Assembly: GCA_020636935.1 (NCBI GenBank)
Contig: JACJWW010000004.1
Location: 1-64,000 of the forward strand
Length of the DNA: 64,000 bases
Source: Nocardioidaceae bacterium
GTDB lineage: Bacteria; Actinomycetota; Actinomycetes; Propionibacteriales; Nocardioidaceae
Reading direction: 5' to 3'
Numbering within the stretch: position 1 is the first letter of the stretch; each line of letters begins with the position of its first letter. The notes under the pieces are model-generated. The model saw nothing but the letters and a program-made list of their open reading frames with translations. It was not told the origin of the DNA and made no database searches. Positions 50,195-59,620 of the stretch are shown here, piece by piece. Made by a program: the position numbers and the translations under genes.

Positions 50195-53100
50195 GTGCAA
50201 GCCGACCTGACCATCCAGTTCCCGCCTGACCTTCCAGTCAGCAACCGCCGTGAAGACATCGAAGCGGCGATCAGGCAGCACCAAGTGGTGATCATCGCTG
50301 GTGAGACTGGCTCAGGTAAGACCACCCAATTGCCGAAGATCTGCCTGGCCATGGGTCGCGGCTCCAAAGGGATGATCGGCCACACCCAGCCTCGCCGGAT
50401 TGCGGCCCGCAGCGTCGCTGAACGCATCGCTGAGGAGCTCAACTGCGAGCTCGGCGAACTGGTTGGCTATCAAGTGCGCTTCACTGACCGGAGCACGAAG
50501 TCCAGCCGGGTCAAAGTGATGACCGATGGCATCTTGTTGGCTGAGCTCCAACACGATCGTGACTTGCGCAAATATGACACGATCATCATTGACGAGGCCC
50601 ATGAGCGCAGCCTCAATATCGACTTCCTCTTGGGCTATCTCAAGCAGCTGCTGCCGCGCCGACCAGATCTCAAGTTGATCATCACCTCGGCGACCATCGA
50701 CCCGGAGAGGTTTGCAGAGTACTTCTCCGGCGCCCCGATCCTCAGGGTCAGCGGTCGCACCTTCCCCGTTGAGATCCGCTATCGCCCATTGGTCGGAGAC
50801 CAGTACGACGACGAGGGCGAGCCGGTCATCCGCGACCAGACCGAGGCGATCGAGGACGCAGTCGTGGAGCTCTGCGCAGAGATCGACGGAGACATCTTGG
50901 TCTTCCTGCCCGGCGAACGCGAGATTCGTGATGCCGCCGATGCCTTGGCTCACCGCGCCAAGGGCCCCAAGGGCTTTGACGTCGTACCCCTCTATTCGCG
51001 GCTTTCTGCTCGCGAGCAGCACAGGGTCTTTGAGTCCCACGGTCGCCGCAGAGTCGTCTTGGCCACCAATGTGGCCGAGACATCGTTGACAGTGCCGGGC
51101 ATCATGGCTGTGGTCGACACCGGAGTAGCTCGCATAAGTCGCTATTCGGCTCGTTCCAAGGTGCAGCGACTGCCTGTCGAGGCGATCAGTCAGGCGTCGG
51201 CGAGTCAACGCTCAGGTCGGTGCGGACGACTTGCACCAGGCATCGCCATCCGCTTGTACTCCGAAGAGGACTTCCTTGGGCGCCCGGAGTTCACTGATCC
51301 GGAGATCTTGAGGACTTCCTTGGCCAGCGTGATCTTGCAGATGACTTCGTTGCGCCTGGGGGCTGTATCCGACTTCGCCTTTCTTGATGCCCCGGACAGC
51401 CGTGCGATCACTGCGGGAGTGCAACTTCTGGAGGAGTTGGGGGCGATCAAGCCAGCCTCCAGGCCACCACGACTGACCGGAGTGGGCCACAAACTCGCGC
51501 GACTGCCCGTGGATCCCCGAATGGGGCGGATGTTGTTGGAGGCCAGCAGGCTTGGTTGTCTGCCTGAGGTCCTGGTCATCACCTCGGTGCTGTCCATCCA
51601 GGATCCCAGGGAGCGTCCAGCTGACCAGCAGCAGCGCGCCGACCAATTTCACGCCCGTTTCGCAGACCAACGCTCTGACTTCATGAGCCTGCTCAATCTG
51701 TGGCGCTATCTGATCGACAAGCAGTCCTCATTGGGCTCCAGTGCCTTCCGCAGGATGTGCAGGGACGAACACCTCAACCACCTTCGAGTCCGTGAATGGC
51801 AGGAGTTCGAGTCGCAGTTGCGGCAGATCTGTCGCCAATTGGGGATGAAGTTGCCGCGAGGCAAGGGCACTCAACTCTTAGGGACGCCCGACGAAGACCT
51901 GATCCACAAAGCTCTGCTTTCCGGCCTGCTCTCTCATATTGGCCTGCGTGATCCGGATCGCCGAGACTACTTGGGCGGACGCGGGGCCAGATTTGCGATC
52001 TTCCCGGGATCTGCCTTGGCCAAAAGGCAACCGCAATACGTGATGGCGGCTGAGCTCGTGGAGACCTCCCGGCTATGGGGCAGGCAGAATGCAACGATCG
52101 ACCCCGCTTGGGCCGAGGACCTGGGCGCAAACCTGCTCAAACGCTCCTACTCTAAGCCGCACTGGTCGCGCAAGAAGGAGAGCGCCCAGGCTCTCGAGCG
52201 GGTGACCCTGTACGGCGTACCACTCGTGGCTGAGCGGCCGGTACTCCTTGGTCGGGTCGATCCGCCAATGGCCAGAGAGATGTTCATCAGGCATGCGCTG
52301 GTGCAAGGGGAGTGGCGGGGTCGGCACAAGTTCTACGAGATCAACCAACGCCTGCTCAGAGAAGCAAGTGAGCTTGAGCATCGTGCCCGACGCAATGACC
52401 TGGTCGTGGATGAGTTTGTGCTCTTCGACTTCTATGATGCCCGGATCCCGGCTGATGTGGTCAGCGCAGCGCACTTTGACACCTGGTGGAAACAGGCCCG
52501 ATCCAAGCAGCCTGAGCTCTTGAACTTCACTGCCTCCATGCTGGTCCGCGATGGTGCCGACGAGCTTGCAGATGAGTTTCCGATGCAGTGGTCGAGCGGT
52601 GAGTTGGCGCTTCCAGTGAGCTATCGATTTGAGCCGGGACATGTGGATGACGGAGCCACGATCGAGTTGCCCCTGGCGGTGATCCACCAGATGAGCGACT
52701 CGGAGTTGAGTTGGGGGCTGCCTGGTCACCGCCAGGAGTTCGTCACAGCGCTGATCAAGTCACTGCCCAAACAACTTCGGGTGCAGTGTGTGCCCGCGGG
52801 GCAGACCGCGAAAGAATTCCTCGAAGCTGTGCCACCAACCAATGACAACCTGCTCGATGCCTTGGCGCGCTATCTAAGGGGTGTGAAGGGTGCACAGATC
52901 CCGAAACAGGCATGGGATCTAGGGCGGATCCCCGTGCACCTACGACCCACCTTCAAGGTGCTCTCTCAGGATGGGGAGATCGTTGCCAAGGGGCGTGATC
53001 TACTCGAGATCAAGAAATCCCTACAACCCGTCTATGAAGCCGCACTGGCTGCAGTTGCCAGTGATGCTGGGGTCACCAGCACGGGGCAGACCAAGTGGAC

Positions 53101-53914
53101 CTTCGGGTTGATCGAGGAGTCCTTCGCCCAGACTCGAGCTGGTCATCAGGTGCTGGGATTTCCCGCCCTCAATGATGAAGGGCGCAGCGTCGGTCTGGTC
53201 ATCTGCGCAACCCAAGCCGAGCAAGTTGCTCGACATCGGGCTGGAGTGCGCAGGCTGTTGGCTCTCTCGCTGCCCTGCCCCGATTTGATCTCGGACCTGG
53301 ACAATGCCGCGAAGTTGGCTTTTGCGGGTTCGCCGTACTCAAGCGCCAAGGCGCTGATGCAAGACGTCTGTTTGGCGGTGCTGGGAGATCTGGTCGATGA
53401 GCGACCCATGGTGCATACCCCTGACGAATTCGCTGAGCTGACCCGATTGGCCGAGGCAGAGTTGGGGGAGCGCTGTCTGACCAAGCGTGATCAAGTGCGC
53501 GCGGTGCTGGCCACCTGGCGCGAGACTGATCGACTTCTCCATGGCCGGGTGGAGATCAGACAACTGCCGGCGTTGACCCAGATGCAGGCCCAAGTGGCTG
53601 CATTGGTCAATCCACGATTCGTCAGTGACTCTGGAGATCACTTGGCGCATTTGTCGCGCTATCTCAAGGCCATCCAACGCAGGTACGCCGACCTGGGCGA
53701 CCTGCCCAGAGACAACAGGCTGGCAGCCGAGGTGGACCCCATCCAGCAAACATGGGCCAACCGAGTTGGCGCCCTGCCACCAGGTCGGCCAATGGGGCCG
53801 GAGTTGACCTCAGCGAGATGGTTGATCGAAGAGCTCCGAGTCAGCCTCTGGGCCCAGACGCTGGGTACACCTGTAAAGGTGAGTCCCCAAAGGGTGCGCG
53901 CGGCACTTCCGTGA
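50195..53914 (+). CDS. hrpA: ATP-dependent RNA helicase HrpA
   Basis: A 1239-aa DEAH-box helicase. Motif I GETGSGKTTQLPK (about residues 36-48), motif II DEAH in IIDEAHERSLN (near 132), motif III SATID (near 167), motif VI QRSGRCGR (near 336). The HA2/OB-fold region follows (about 420-600) and then the long DUF3418 C-terminal domain that marks bacterial HrpA (about 650-1230). E. coli HrpA helps resolve collided or stalled ribosomes. GTG start at 50195 lies close to the conserved N-terminus; no clear ribosome site. Single gene. Confidence 0.95.
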   Translation: MQADLTIQFPPDLPVSNRREDIEAAIRQHQVVIIAGETGSGKTTQLPKICLAMGRGSKGMIGHTQPRRIAARSVAERIAEELNCELGELVGYQVRFTDRSTKSSRVKVMTDGILLAELQHDRDLRKYDTIIIDEAHERSLNIDFLLGYLKQLLPRRPDLKLIITSATIDPERFAEYFSGAPILRVSGRTFPVEIRYRPLVGDQYDDEGEPVIRDQTEAIEDAVVELCAEIDGDILVFLPGEREIRDAADALAHRAKGPKGFDVVPLYSRLSAREQHRVFESHGRRRVVLATNVAETSLTVPGIMAVVDTGVARISRYSARSKVQRLPVEAISQASASQRSGRCGRLAPGIAIRLYSEEDFLGRPEFTDPEILRTSLASVILQMTSLRLGAVSDFAFLDAPDSRAITAGVQLLEELGAIKPASRPPRLTGVGHKLARLPVDPRMGRMLLEASRLGCLPEVLVITSVLSIQDPRERPADQQQRADQFHARFADQRSDFMSLLNLWRYLIDKQSSLGSSAFRRMCRDEHLNHLRVREWQEFESQLRQICRQLGMKLPRGKGTQLLGTPDEDLIHKALLSGLLSHIGLRDPDRRDYLGGRGARFAIFPGSALAKRQPQYVMAAELVETSRLWGRQNATIDPAWAEDLGANLLKRSYSKPHWSRKKESAQALERVTLYGVPLVAERPVLLGRVDPPMAREMFIRHALVQGEWRGRHKFYEINQRLLREASELEHRARRNDLVVDEFVLFDFYDARIPADVVSAAHFDTWWKQARSKQPELLNFTASMLVRDGADELADEFPMQWSSGELALPVSYRFEPGHVDDGATIELPLAVIHQMSDSELSWGLPGHRQEFVTALIKSLPKQLRVQCVPAGQTAKEFLEAVPPTNDNLLDALARYLRGVKGAQIPKQAWDLGRIPVHLRPTFKVLSQDGEIVAKGRDLLEIKKSLQPVYEAALAAVASDAGVTSTGQTKWTFGLIEESFAQTRAGHQVLGFPALNDEGRSVGLVICATQAEQVARHRAGVRRLLALSLPCPDLISDLDNAAKLAFAGSPYSSAKALMQDVCLAVLGDLVDERPMVHTPDEFAELTRLAEAELGERCLTKRDQVRAVLATWRETDRLLHGRVEIRQLPALTQMQAQVAALVNPRFVSDSGDHLAHLSRYLKAIQRRYADLGDLPRDNRLAAEVDPIQQTWANRVGALPPGRPMGPELTSARWLIEELRVSLWAQTLGTPVKVSPQRVRAALP

Positions 53915-53923
53915 GTTGAGCAG

Positions 53924-54361
53924 TCAGTCCAGGTATGGCCGCGTTGCGGCGAGGACCTCGGCCAACAAGTCAGCCGTAATCTTGCCTCCGTCGCGCCGGA
54001 TGGAGTCCGTGGACAAACGTAGGAGACGGTTGAGGCGCACCTCACTGGGGCGCCGCTCAGAGTCCCAACTGCCGGTGCCGATGTCCATCCAAAAGCGCCC
54101 CACACTTGCTTCCTGCTCAGCGTCGCGGTCGTGGTCCTTTGAGGTCATCTGGAGCGCGAGTACACCATCGGCTTCGAGTCCGATCACCAGAACTGGGCGG
54201 TCTTTGCCCCGGGTGGGGTCTTCCTCATAGGGCACCCAGGCCCAAACGACTTCTCCGGGCTCGGGAGCCTCAGAGCCGAAGTCCGCCAGCAACGGGCGGG
54301 GGGTTGATCTGGGTCGAGGCACCCGTGCCCAGATGGCTCTGACGCGTGGGAACGGGCTCAC
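53924..54361 (-). CDS. MazF/PemK-like protein without a visible antitoxin
   Basis: A 145-aa protein with a PemK/MazF fold (about residues 30-135). Typical parts are GEVVWAWVPYEEDPTRGKDRPVLVIG, split over positions 36-61, with the conserved Pro and Arg of the toxin active site (DPTRGKDRPV), and LALQMTSKDHDRD near 70. The GTG at 54361 has GGAGG eight bases upstream. No small antitoxin gene lies directly up- or downstream, so it may be a housekeeping ribonuclease-like relative rather than a toxin. Convergent with hrpA, nine bases apart. Confidence 0.8.
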   Translation of the reverse strand: MSPFPRVRAIWARVPRPRSTPRPLLADFGSEAPEPGEVVWAWVPYEEDPTRGKDRPVLVIGLEADGVLALQMTSKDHDRDAEQEASVGRFWMDIGTGSWDSERRPSEVRLNRLLRLSTDSIRRDGGKITADLLAEVLAATRPYLD

Positions 54362-54539
54362 GTCTTGATCCTCCAACGGGCTGGGCTTGCGCGCCGGACC
54401 GGGAGCGCCTCACGGCGCGTGGCCGCTCGTAGCGGCTAATTTTGGGACCCGGGGCTGCCACGGCCCGGCGCACCGGATCAGTGTAGACCCCAGCACCTGA
54501 TTGATGTCGCCGATCAGGCAAGACAACAGCATCCACGCA

Positions 54540-55181
54540 TCAGCAGAGTTGGCCACGTAGTTCGAGGTGACCTGCGTGCTCGAGTTGTTGGGCCAATCCC
54601 AGCAATCGGGCTGCCGAGAGATCACTGAGGTACGACGAACCGCCCGCAGGTGGAGGGATCTGGGCCCGGCCCGCCGCGGCCACGCGCACGAATGCTGCCG
54701 CACGGAAGATCGTGTCTGCAAGGTCTCCTTGCACCAGGCCAGCTAGTACGTCGTCGACGAGGCGACGTAACTCGTCGGGGCCGGGTGGAACGGTCACGCC
54801 GGTGACGACCTCGGCGACCGGAGTGTGGTGACGACCTTCATTGAACTCCCTGGCTGCACCTTCAGGGTCTGCGTGCACCCACGTGCGCAGCAGGAAGAGT
54901 CGCCACAGCGTGCCCGCCAAGGAGTCTGCGGCAGAGCCTGACCAGAGTTGACTCAGGGTTTCGATGCCTTCGCTGTCCACCAAGTTGATTACTCGATCAC
55001 GCAAGAGGGAGTCGCTCGTCTTCGCTCCCCGCACGAGCAATTCTGCTGCCCTATCTGCAGCTTCAGACACCAGTGCCGGATCAGTGCCGCCTTCAATCTC
55101 ATTGAAGAGGTCAGAACCAGGCAATAGCGGGCGGTGGTGAGGGCGCCTGGGCGAGCCGCCTACATCTTGGTGATTACTCAT
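54540..55181 (-). CDS. Conserved actinobacterial hypothetical protein
   Basis: A 213-aa soluble, largely helical protein. An N-terminal His/Pro-rich tail (PRRPHHRPLLPGS) is followed by helices such as ALVSEAADRAAELLVRGAK and GTLWRLFLLRTWVHADP (about 90-106). A segment with PPGPDELRRLVDDVLAGLV leads to AAAFVRVAAAGRAQ and a C-terminal helix. I do not recognise the family. TAAGCT (minus strand) lies seven bases before the ATG at 55181, so that start is preferred over 55187. The 178 bases between it and the MazF-like gene hold nothing I can name. Confidence 0.65.
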   Translation of the reverse strand: MSNHQDVGGSPRRPHHRPLLPGSDLFNEIEGGTDPALVSEAADRAAELLVRGAKTSDSLLRDRVINLVDSEGIETLSQLWSGSAADSLAGTLWRLFLLRTWVHADPEGAAREFNEGRHHTPVAEVVTGVTVPPGPDELRRLVDDVLAGLVQGDLADTIFRAAAFVRVAAAGRAQIPPPAGGSSYLSDLSAARLLGLAQQLEHAGHLELRGQLC

Positions 55182-55188
55182 CGACATC

Positions 55189-55194
55189 AGCTTA
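55189..55194 (-). promoter_or_regulatory. -10 box of the 213-aa gene (leaderless)
   Basis: Minus-strand TAAGCT ends seven bases before ATG 55181 and one base before the alternative ATG 55187, favouring the former. Confidence 0.45.
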
Positions 55195-55255
55195 GGCTGG
55201 TGTGAGCAGATATCGTGTCTTGGCAAGTGAGTCTGCTTTCGAAAGGTTGCTGCCA

Positions 55256-56632
55256 GTGCCTCAAAGAGGGATCCCGCACCGTGTCTTTGTGATTGGGTCG
55301 TTGTTGGCCCTGGTTGTGACATTTGCTGGTGGTTGTGGCAAGGAGACGCCCAAGCCGAAACCAGCCGGTCCCAAGCCAGCCGCAGCCATTTCAGTAGCCG
55401 TCTATGGGGCACCTGAAGTCACCACGGCCTATGCCGAGCTCGCGGCAGAGTTCACAGCCAAGCATCCTGAGACGACGGTCCAGGTCCAGCCCTATCCGTC
55501 AGAACAGGCCGCAGTTGAGGCAAATGCCAAGAAGAGAGCCACGGGCAATGGGCCGGATCTGTTCATGGCCGATGTCGCCCAACTTGACCAGCTCATGATG
55601 GCCAAAGCGATCCAACCAGTAGACCGACCACTGGTGGAGCGAGACGTTGACTTCGGAGACAGCTACCAGCGCAGTGCCCTGGAAGCCTTCAGTAAGGACA
55701 CCTCACTTCAGTGCATGCCTGTAGATGTCTCCCCGATGGTCGTGTACTACAACCGGGCTCTCATCAATCTGGATCGCCCACTCCCAGATGACATTGCGGC
55801 GATCAACCCGGCCAAGGGATGGAGCATTGATCAGTTCCGTGCGGCTCTGCAAGGGATGCTGACACCCAAGTCGAAGGCGATGGGCATGACCCCCTCTCTT
55901 GAGCAGTTGGCTCCGTTCATTTGGAGTGGTGGAGGTGAGTTGGTAGACAGCCAAGAAGATCCCACGGCGCTGACGTTGGCGTCAGGTGCATCAGTGGACT
56001 CCTTGGAGGATTTGCTGACTATCGTGCGGGATCCCACGCTCAACCTCACTCCTGCGCAATTGCAGCGTAAGTCCGCCTTGCAGCGGTTCTTGAACGGTCG
56101 ACTGGGAGTTCTATTCGGCTATCGCGACCTGGTCCCGCAATTGCGTGCCCAAGCCAATCTCGATTTTGACGTCATGCCTGTCCCTAAGGTGGTCAGGTCT
56201 GCAACAGTCACCCGGCTCAGTGGTATGTGCATTTCAGGGGAGACGAAGCATTTCGAGCGCGCAGCGGACTTCTTGACATTCGCGGTGTCTGACGAGGCAG
56301 CCACCAAACTCGCGGCGACAGGCTATGTCGTACCCAGCAATACCAAGGTGTTGGCCAGTGACGGCTTCTTGCAGCCCGCCTTGCGACCGGTCAATGCTCA
56401 GGTGTTCTCTGGCGCCCTCAAGGGAGGCCGACTGATGCCCCGAAGTGAGCAGTGGCCTGAGGTCGAGACCGCAGTGGCGCCCCTGCTCGCGGCTCTCTTC
56501 ACTGACCCAGTGATCGATCCTCTGGCAGACCGCCTCAAGGTGATTGACGACGCAGCAGCGCCCATCCTCAACCCCAAGGCGATCCAGCAAAGTGCCTCAC
56601 CCAGCGGGACTCCCACTGCTGTCGCCAGGTGA
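55256..56632 (+). CDS. Extracellular solute-binding lipoprotein (ABC family 1), orphan
   Basis: A 458-aa lipoprotein similar to sugar-type ABC substrate-binding proteins. The GTG at 55256 follows AAAGG by nine bases and gives a compact signal peptide ending in FAGGC; an in-frame GTG at 55202 would add 18 residues ahead of it. Mature protein: Lys/Pro-rich spacer, then AAISVAVYGAPEVTTAYAE, GNGPDLFMADVAQLDQL (about 100-116), and VDVSPMVVYYNRALI (about 157-171), the usual pattern of family-1 binding proteins. No permease or ATPase gene is nearby. The 3' end overlaps the convergent rnd gene by 36 bases. Confidence 0.88.
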   Translation: MPQRGIPHRVFVIGSLLALVVTFAGGCGKETPKPKPAGPKPAAAISVAVYGAPEVTTAYAELAAEFTAKHPETTVQVQPYPSEQAAVEANAKKRATGNGPDLFMADVAQLDQLMMAKAIQPVDRPLVERDVDFGDSYQRSALEAFSKDTSLQCMPVDVSPMVVYYNRALINLDRPLPDDIAAINPAKGWSIDQFRAALQGMLTPKSKAMGMTPSLEQLAPFIWSGGGELVDSQEDPTALTLASGASVDSLEDLLTIVRDPTLNLTPAQLQRKSALQRFLNGRLGVLFGYRDLVPQLRAQANLDFDVMPVPKVVRSATVTRLSGMCISGETKHFERAADFLTFAVSDEAATKLAATGYVVPSNTKVLASDGFLQPALRPVNAQVFSGALKGGRLMPRSEQWPEVETAVAPLLAALFTDPVIDPLADRLKVIDDAAAPILNPKAIQQSASPSGTPTAVAR

Positions 56633-57880
56633 TTTCGGCGGCTCCTTCTTTGGAAGTGGGTCTGGATCTTCAATCGCAGAAGTGATCATGGGTGCGGTGA
56701 TCTGCACCTGCCAAGGGCGGGCCCCGAGGTCGGTCAGAGCCTGTTTGATTGCGGTCTCGAGGTCACCCGCGCCCGTGGGCGGACGCCAGATGACTCGACG
56801 CAGGTAGTCAGGGGTCAGGAGGTTCTCGATTGGCACCTGGCGAGCATCACTGAACTCCTGCAACCTCGACTTGGCAGTGAGCACTTGGGCGGCGGACTCA
56901 GGATCACGGTCAATCCAGGTGCGCATCTGTGGGGGAGCATCATTGCGCCTCGCGGGGGAGGGGAGTTCGCTTTCGGGGAGTTCTCTGGCTCGGTCCAGAG
57001 CCTCGGCCCACAACCTCACGAAACGCTTGGCGCCGCGGCCGTGGAATCCTTTGGTTGCGAGGAGTTCATGGCGACTCGCAGGCAGCGAAGTGGCCGCAAC
57101 GATGATTGCCGAATCTGGGATCAGCCGCCCAGGTGTGGTGTCGCGCTGCTGGGCGAGTTGGTCTCGTGCCGTCCAGAGCTCCTTGACCGCAGCCAAGGCG
57201 CGACGGTTCTTGACCTTGTGGATGCCCGAAGTACGACGCCAAGGATCGACCCGGGGAGTAGGCCTCATGTTGATCAGGTGCTCGAACTCCTCCTCGGCCC
57301 AGATCAACTTGTCTTGCTCTTGAAGCTGCTCGTGCAGGATGTCGCGCAGTTCGACCAACACCTCCACATCGAGTGCGGCGTACTCCAACCAGGGTTGCGG
57401 AAGCGGGCGTTGGGACCAGTCGACCGCGGAGTGCTCCTTGCGCATGGAATGCCCGAGGATGGTCTCGACCAAGGTGGCCAGCCCGACTCTTGGATAACCG
57501 AGCAGCCGGGCAGCCAACTCAGTGTCGAAGAGTGTGGTTGGGGCCAGCCCGACTTCACGCAAACAAGCCAGGTCTTGGCTGGCTGCATGCAGGATCCATT
57601 CGGCCGGCCCGAAGGCATCGTTGAGCTCATCCAAATCTTCGAATGCGATCGGATCGACCAAGGATGTGCCCGAGCCTTCACGACGAATCTGGATCAAATA
57701 GGCGCGCTGGGAATAGCGATAGCCGCTGGCCCGCTCGGCATCGATCGCGATGGGTCCGCTTCCAGACCGGAATGCGTCAATAACCTGATCCAAGGAAGCC
57801 CGGGAGTCGACCACATCAGTGAGCCCATCCCTGAGGGCGAGCAGGGGAATCTCGGGGGCACCCTCATCGGGATCAGACAC
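56597..57880 (-). CDS. Ribonuclease D-like protein (DEDDy exonuclease + HRDC)
   Basis: A 427-aa 3'-5' exoribonuclease of the RNase D family (Rv2681 counterpart). Exo motifs: PIAIDAERASGYRY (ExoI, about residues 42-55), LHAASQDLACLRE (ExoII, about 95-107) and YAALDVEVLVEL (ExoIII, about 171-182). In ExoI the usual second acidic residue, D-x-E, is kept as DAE. HRDC domain near 225-300 (AAVKELWTARDQLAQQRDT). Proline-rich C-terminus. GTG start three bases after the DUF3000 stop, so the two are an operon. Confidence 0.92.
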   Translation of the reverse strand: MSDPDEGAPEIPLLALRDGLTDVVDSRASLDQVIDAFRSGSGPIAIDAERASGYRYSQRAYLIQIRREGSGTSLVDPIAFEDLDELNDAFGPAEWILHAASQDLACLREVGLAPTTLFDTELAARLLGYPRVGLATLVETILGHSMRKEHSAVDWSQRPLPQPWLEYAALDVEVLVELRDILHEQLQEQDKLIWAEEEFEHLINMRPTPRVDPWRRTSGIHKVKNRRALAAVKELWTARDQLAQQRDTTPGRLIPDSAIIVAATSLPASRHELLATKGFHGRGAKRFVRLWAEALDRARELPESELPSPARRNDAPPQMRTWIDRDPESAAQVLTAKSRLQEFSDARQVPIENLLTPDYLRRVIWRPPTGAGDLETAIKQALTDLGARPWQVQITAPMITSAIEDPDPLPKKEPPKSPGDSSGSPAG

Positions 57881-57883
57881 GCC

Positions 57884-58498
57884 TCAGCCCCGCTCGGCTT
57901 TGAGATTGCGTTGCCTGGCCGATGGAAGGCTGGAGACGCCCTCGGCGATGGGCTCCAGTCCAGAAGCTGCGGCGAGTAGATCAGCCCATGCCTCGACATG
58001 TGCCTGGAAGTTGCCAGTTGGGCTCCATGAGGCACGGATCTCCAGGTGAGCGCGACTTGGCTCATCGGCCATTGAGCCAAAGCTCTGCGTGCTGACCAAG
58101 GTGATGGCTCCAGAGGCAGCGTGATAGTCGGCATGTCGGGCCGCGAGTGCCTCGGTCAGATAGGACCAACCGACCTCTGCCAGGACAGCGCGCTCGTCGG
58201 CTGCATGCTCGGGTTCGATCTCAGCACGCACATATGCCACGCACCTGAACGTGCCTTCCCAAGCCTCTTCACCGTCGGGATCATGGAGCACGACCAAGCG
58301 TCCGGAGCCGATTCCAACTCCATCCAGGGTCACCTCGCCCTGTATCGCCGTGGCGTGTGGCGCGATCCGCTGAGGTGCAGGCAAGTCATCGACGAAGATC
58401 TCGGTGCGAAACTGCGCCTTGGCGATCTCACGGAGGGCGCGCTCGAAGTCAGGCGGGATGAGGCTTGGGGTGATCCGCGAATGGTCAGGCGTGGCCAT
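57884..58498 (-). CDS. DUF3000 protein
   Basis: A 204-aa soluble protein of the actinobacterial DUF3000 family (Rv2680 counterpart), always next to rnd and hemE. Recognisable parts: PPDFERALREIAKAQFR near the N-terminus, LPAPQRIAPHATAI, GRLVVLHDPDGEEAWEGTFR in the middle, and SFGSMADEPSRAHLEIRASW towards the end. Function unknown. Leaderless ATG at 58498: minus-strand TACTGT ends six bases upstream. In-frame codons further upstream overlap hemE on the other strand and are not used. Confidence 0.88.
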   Translation of the reverse strand: MATPDHSRITPSLIPPDFERALREIAKAQFRTEIFVDDLPAPQRIAPHATAIQGEVTLDGVGIGSGRLVVLHDPDGEEAWEGTFRCVAYVRAEIEPEHAADERAVLAEVGWSYLTEALAARHADYHAASGAITLVSTQSFGSMADEPSRAHLEIRASWSPTGNFQAHVEAWADLLAAASGLEPIAEGVSSLPSARQRNLKAERG

Positions 58499-58504
58499 GC
58501 TCAC

Positions 58505-58510
58505 ACAGTA
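58505..58510 (-). promoter_or_regulatory. -10 box of the DUF3000-rnd operon (leaderless)
   Basis: Minus-strand TACTGT ends six bases before ATG 58498. Confidence 0.45.
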
Positions 58511-58567
58511 GGCGTCAAGTGGCTTCCCAAGATAGGGACTCGCCGCCTGACCTGCGAAGATCGTCTC

Positions 58568-59620
58568 ATGGTCAATGAAGTCCCATCGCGCAATTCTGCT
58601 CTCGCGCCCGTCTTGGTGAGGGCTGCCCGAGGAGAAGCCGTCCCACATACGCCGGTTTGGTTCATGCGACAAGCAGGAAGGTCGTTGCCGGAGTACATGG
58701 CCGTGCGCGAAGGCGTGGGCATGCTCGATGCCTGCATGGACGCTGACTTGATCACTGAGATCACCCTTCAACCAGTGCGCCGATATGACGTCGATGCTGC
58801 GATCTTCTTCTCCGACATCGTCTTGCCGCTCAAAGCTGTCGGAGTGGATCTTGACATCGTGCCTGGCGTGGGACCAGTCGTGGCCGAGCCGGTGCGGACC
58901 ATGGCAGATGTTGAGGCCATCGAGGATCTCACCCCCGAGCATGTCACCTATGTCACTCGGGCAGTGCGTGAAGTGCGGGCCCAAATCGGTGACAAGGCCT
59001 TGATCGGCTTCGCTGGGGCGCCCTTCACAGTGGCCTCCTATTTGGTTGAAGGTGGGCCGTCTAAAGAACATGCGAAGACCAAGGCGATGATGTTCGGCGC
59101 TCCCGAGGTGTGGTCAGCACTCATGGCGAAGATCTCGGCCATCTCCGCGGCCTACCTGGAGGTGCAGGTCGATGCTGGTGCTCACGCAGTACAACTGTTT
59201 GACTCATGGGCAGGAGCGCTGTCCCGGATTGACTACGAGGCCATGGTGATGCCCTGGTCGGCCAATGTGCTCAGCCAGATTGGGGCCAAGGATGTGCCCC
59301 GGATCCATTTCGGGGTTGGCACCGGCGAGATCCTCGACCTGATGGGTAGGGCAGGAGCCGATGTCGTCGGAGTCGATTGGCGAGTGCCCTTCGACGAGGG
59401 TGTACGTCGTGTTGGGCCCCGCGCAGTACAAGGCAATCTCGACCCGACCCTGGTGTTTGCGCCGACCGAGGTGATGTTGCAGCGAGCCAAGTTGATCCTT
59501 GAGCAAGGTGCCAAGGCTCCTGGGCATATCTTCAATCTGGGTCATGGAGTGATCCCGACCACCAATCCAGATCAACTCAAGCGCCTCACTGACTTTGTGC
59601 ATGAGCAGTCAGTCAAATGA
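58568..59620 (+). CDS. hemE: Uroporphyrinogen decarboxylase
   Basis: A 350-aa enzyme converting uroporphyrinogen III to coproporphyrinogen III. The signatures PVWFMRQAGRSLPEY (about residues 29-43) and GFAGAPFTVASYLVEGG (about 146-162) are present, with catalytic Asp in IFFSDIVLPLKAVG (about 80-93) and the His in FNLGHGVIPTTNP near 325. The ATG at 58568 begins the conserved protein; further in-frame codons upstream fall within the DUF3000 gene. First gene of hemE-hemY-hemQ, with 4-base overlaps throughout. Confidence 0.96.
   Translation: MVNEVPSRNSALAPVLVRAARGEAVPHTPVWFMRQAGRSLPEYMAVREGVGMLDACMDADLITEITLQPVRRYDVDAAIFFSDIVLPLKAVGVDLDIVPGVGPVVAEPVRTMADVEAIEDLTPEHVTYVTRAVREVRAQIGDKALIGFAGAPFTVASYLVEGGPSKEHAKTKAMMFGAPEVWSALMAKISAISAAYLEVQVDAGAHAVQLFDSWAGALSRIDYEAMVMPWSANVLSQIGAKDVPRIHFGVGTGEILDLMGRAGADVVGVDWRVPFDEGVRRVGPRAVQGNLDPTLVFAPTEVMLQRAKLILEQGAKAPGHIFNLGHGVIPTTNPDQLKRLTDFVHEQSVK

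Noticed and set aside
54270..54536. Minus-strand open frame of 88 codons upstream of the MazF-like gene, possible antitoxin
   Set aside because: It overlaps the toxin-like gene out of frame, is Arg/Pro/Gln-rich without an antitoxin fold pattern, and has no ribosome site.
56885..57979. Open frame of 364 codons antisense to rnd
   Set aside because: rnd on the minus strand has all catalytic motifs; the antisense frame has none.
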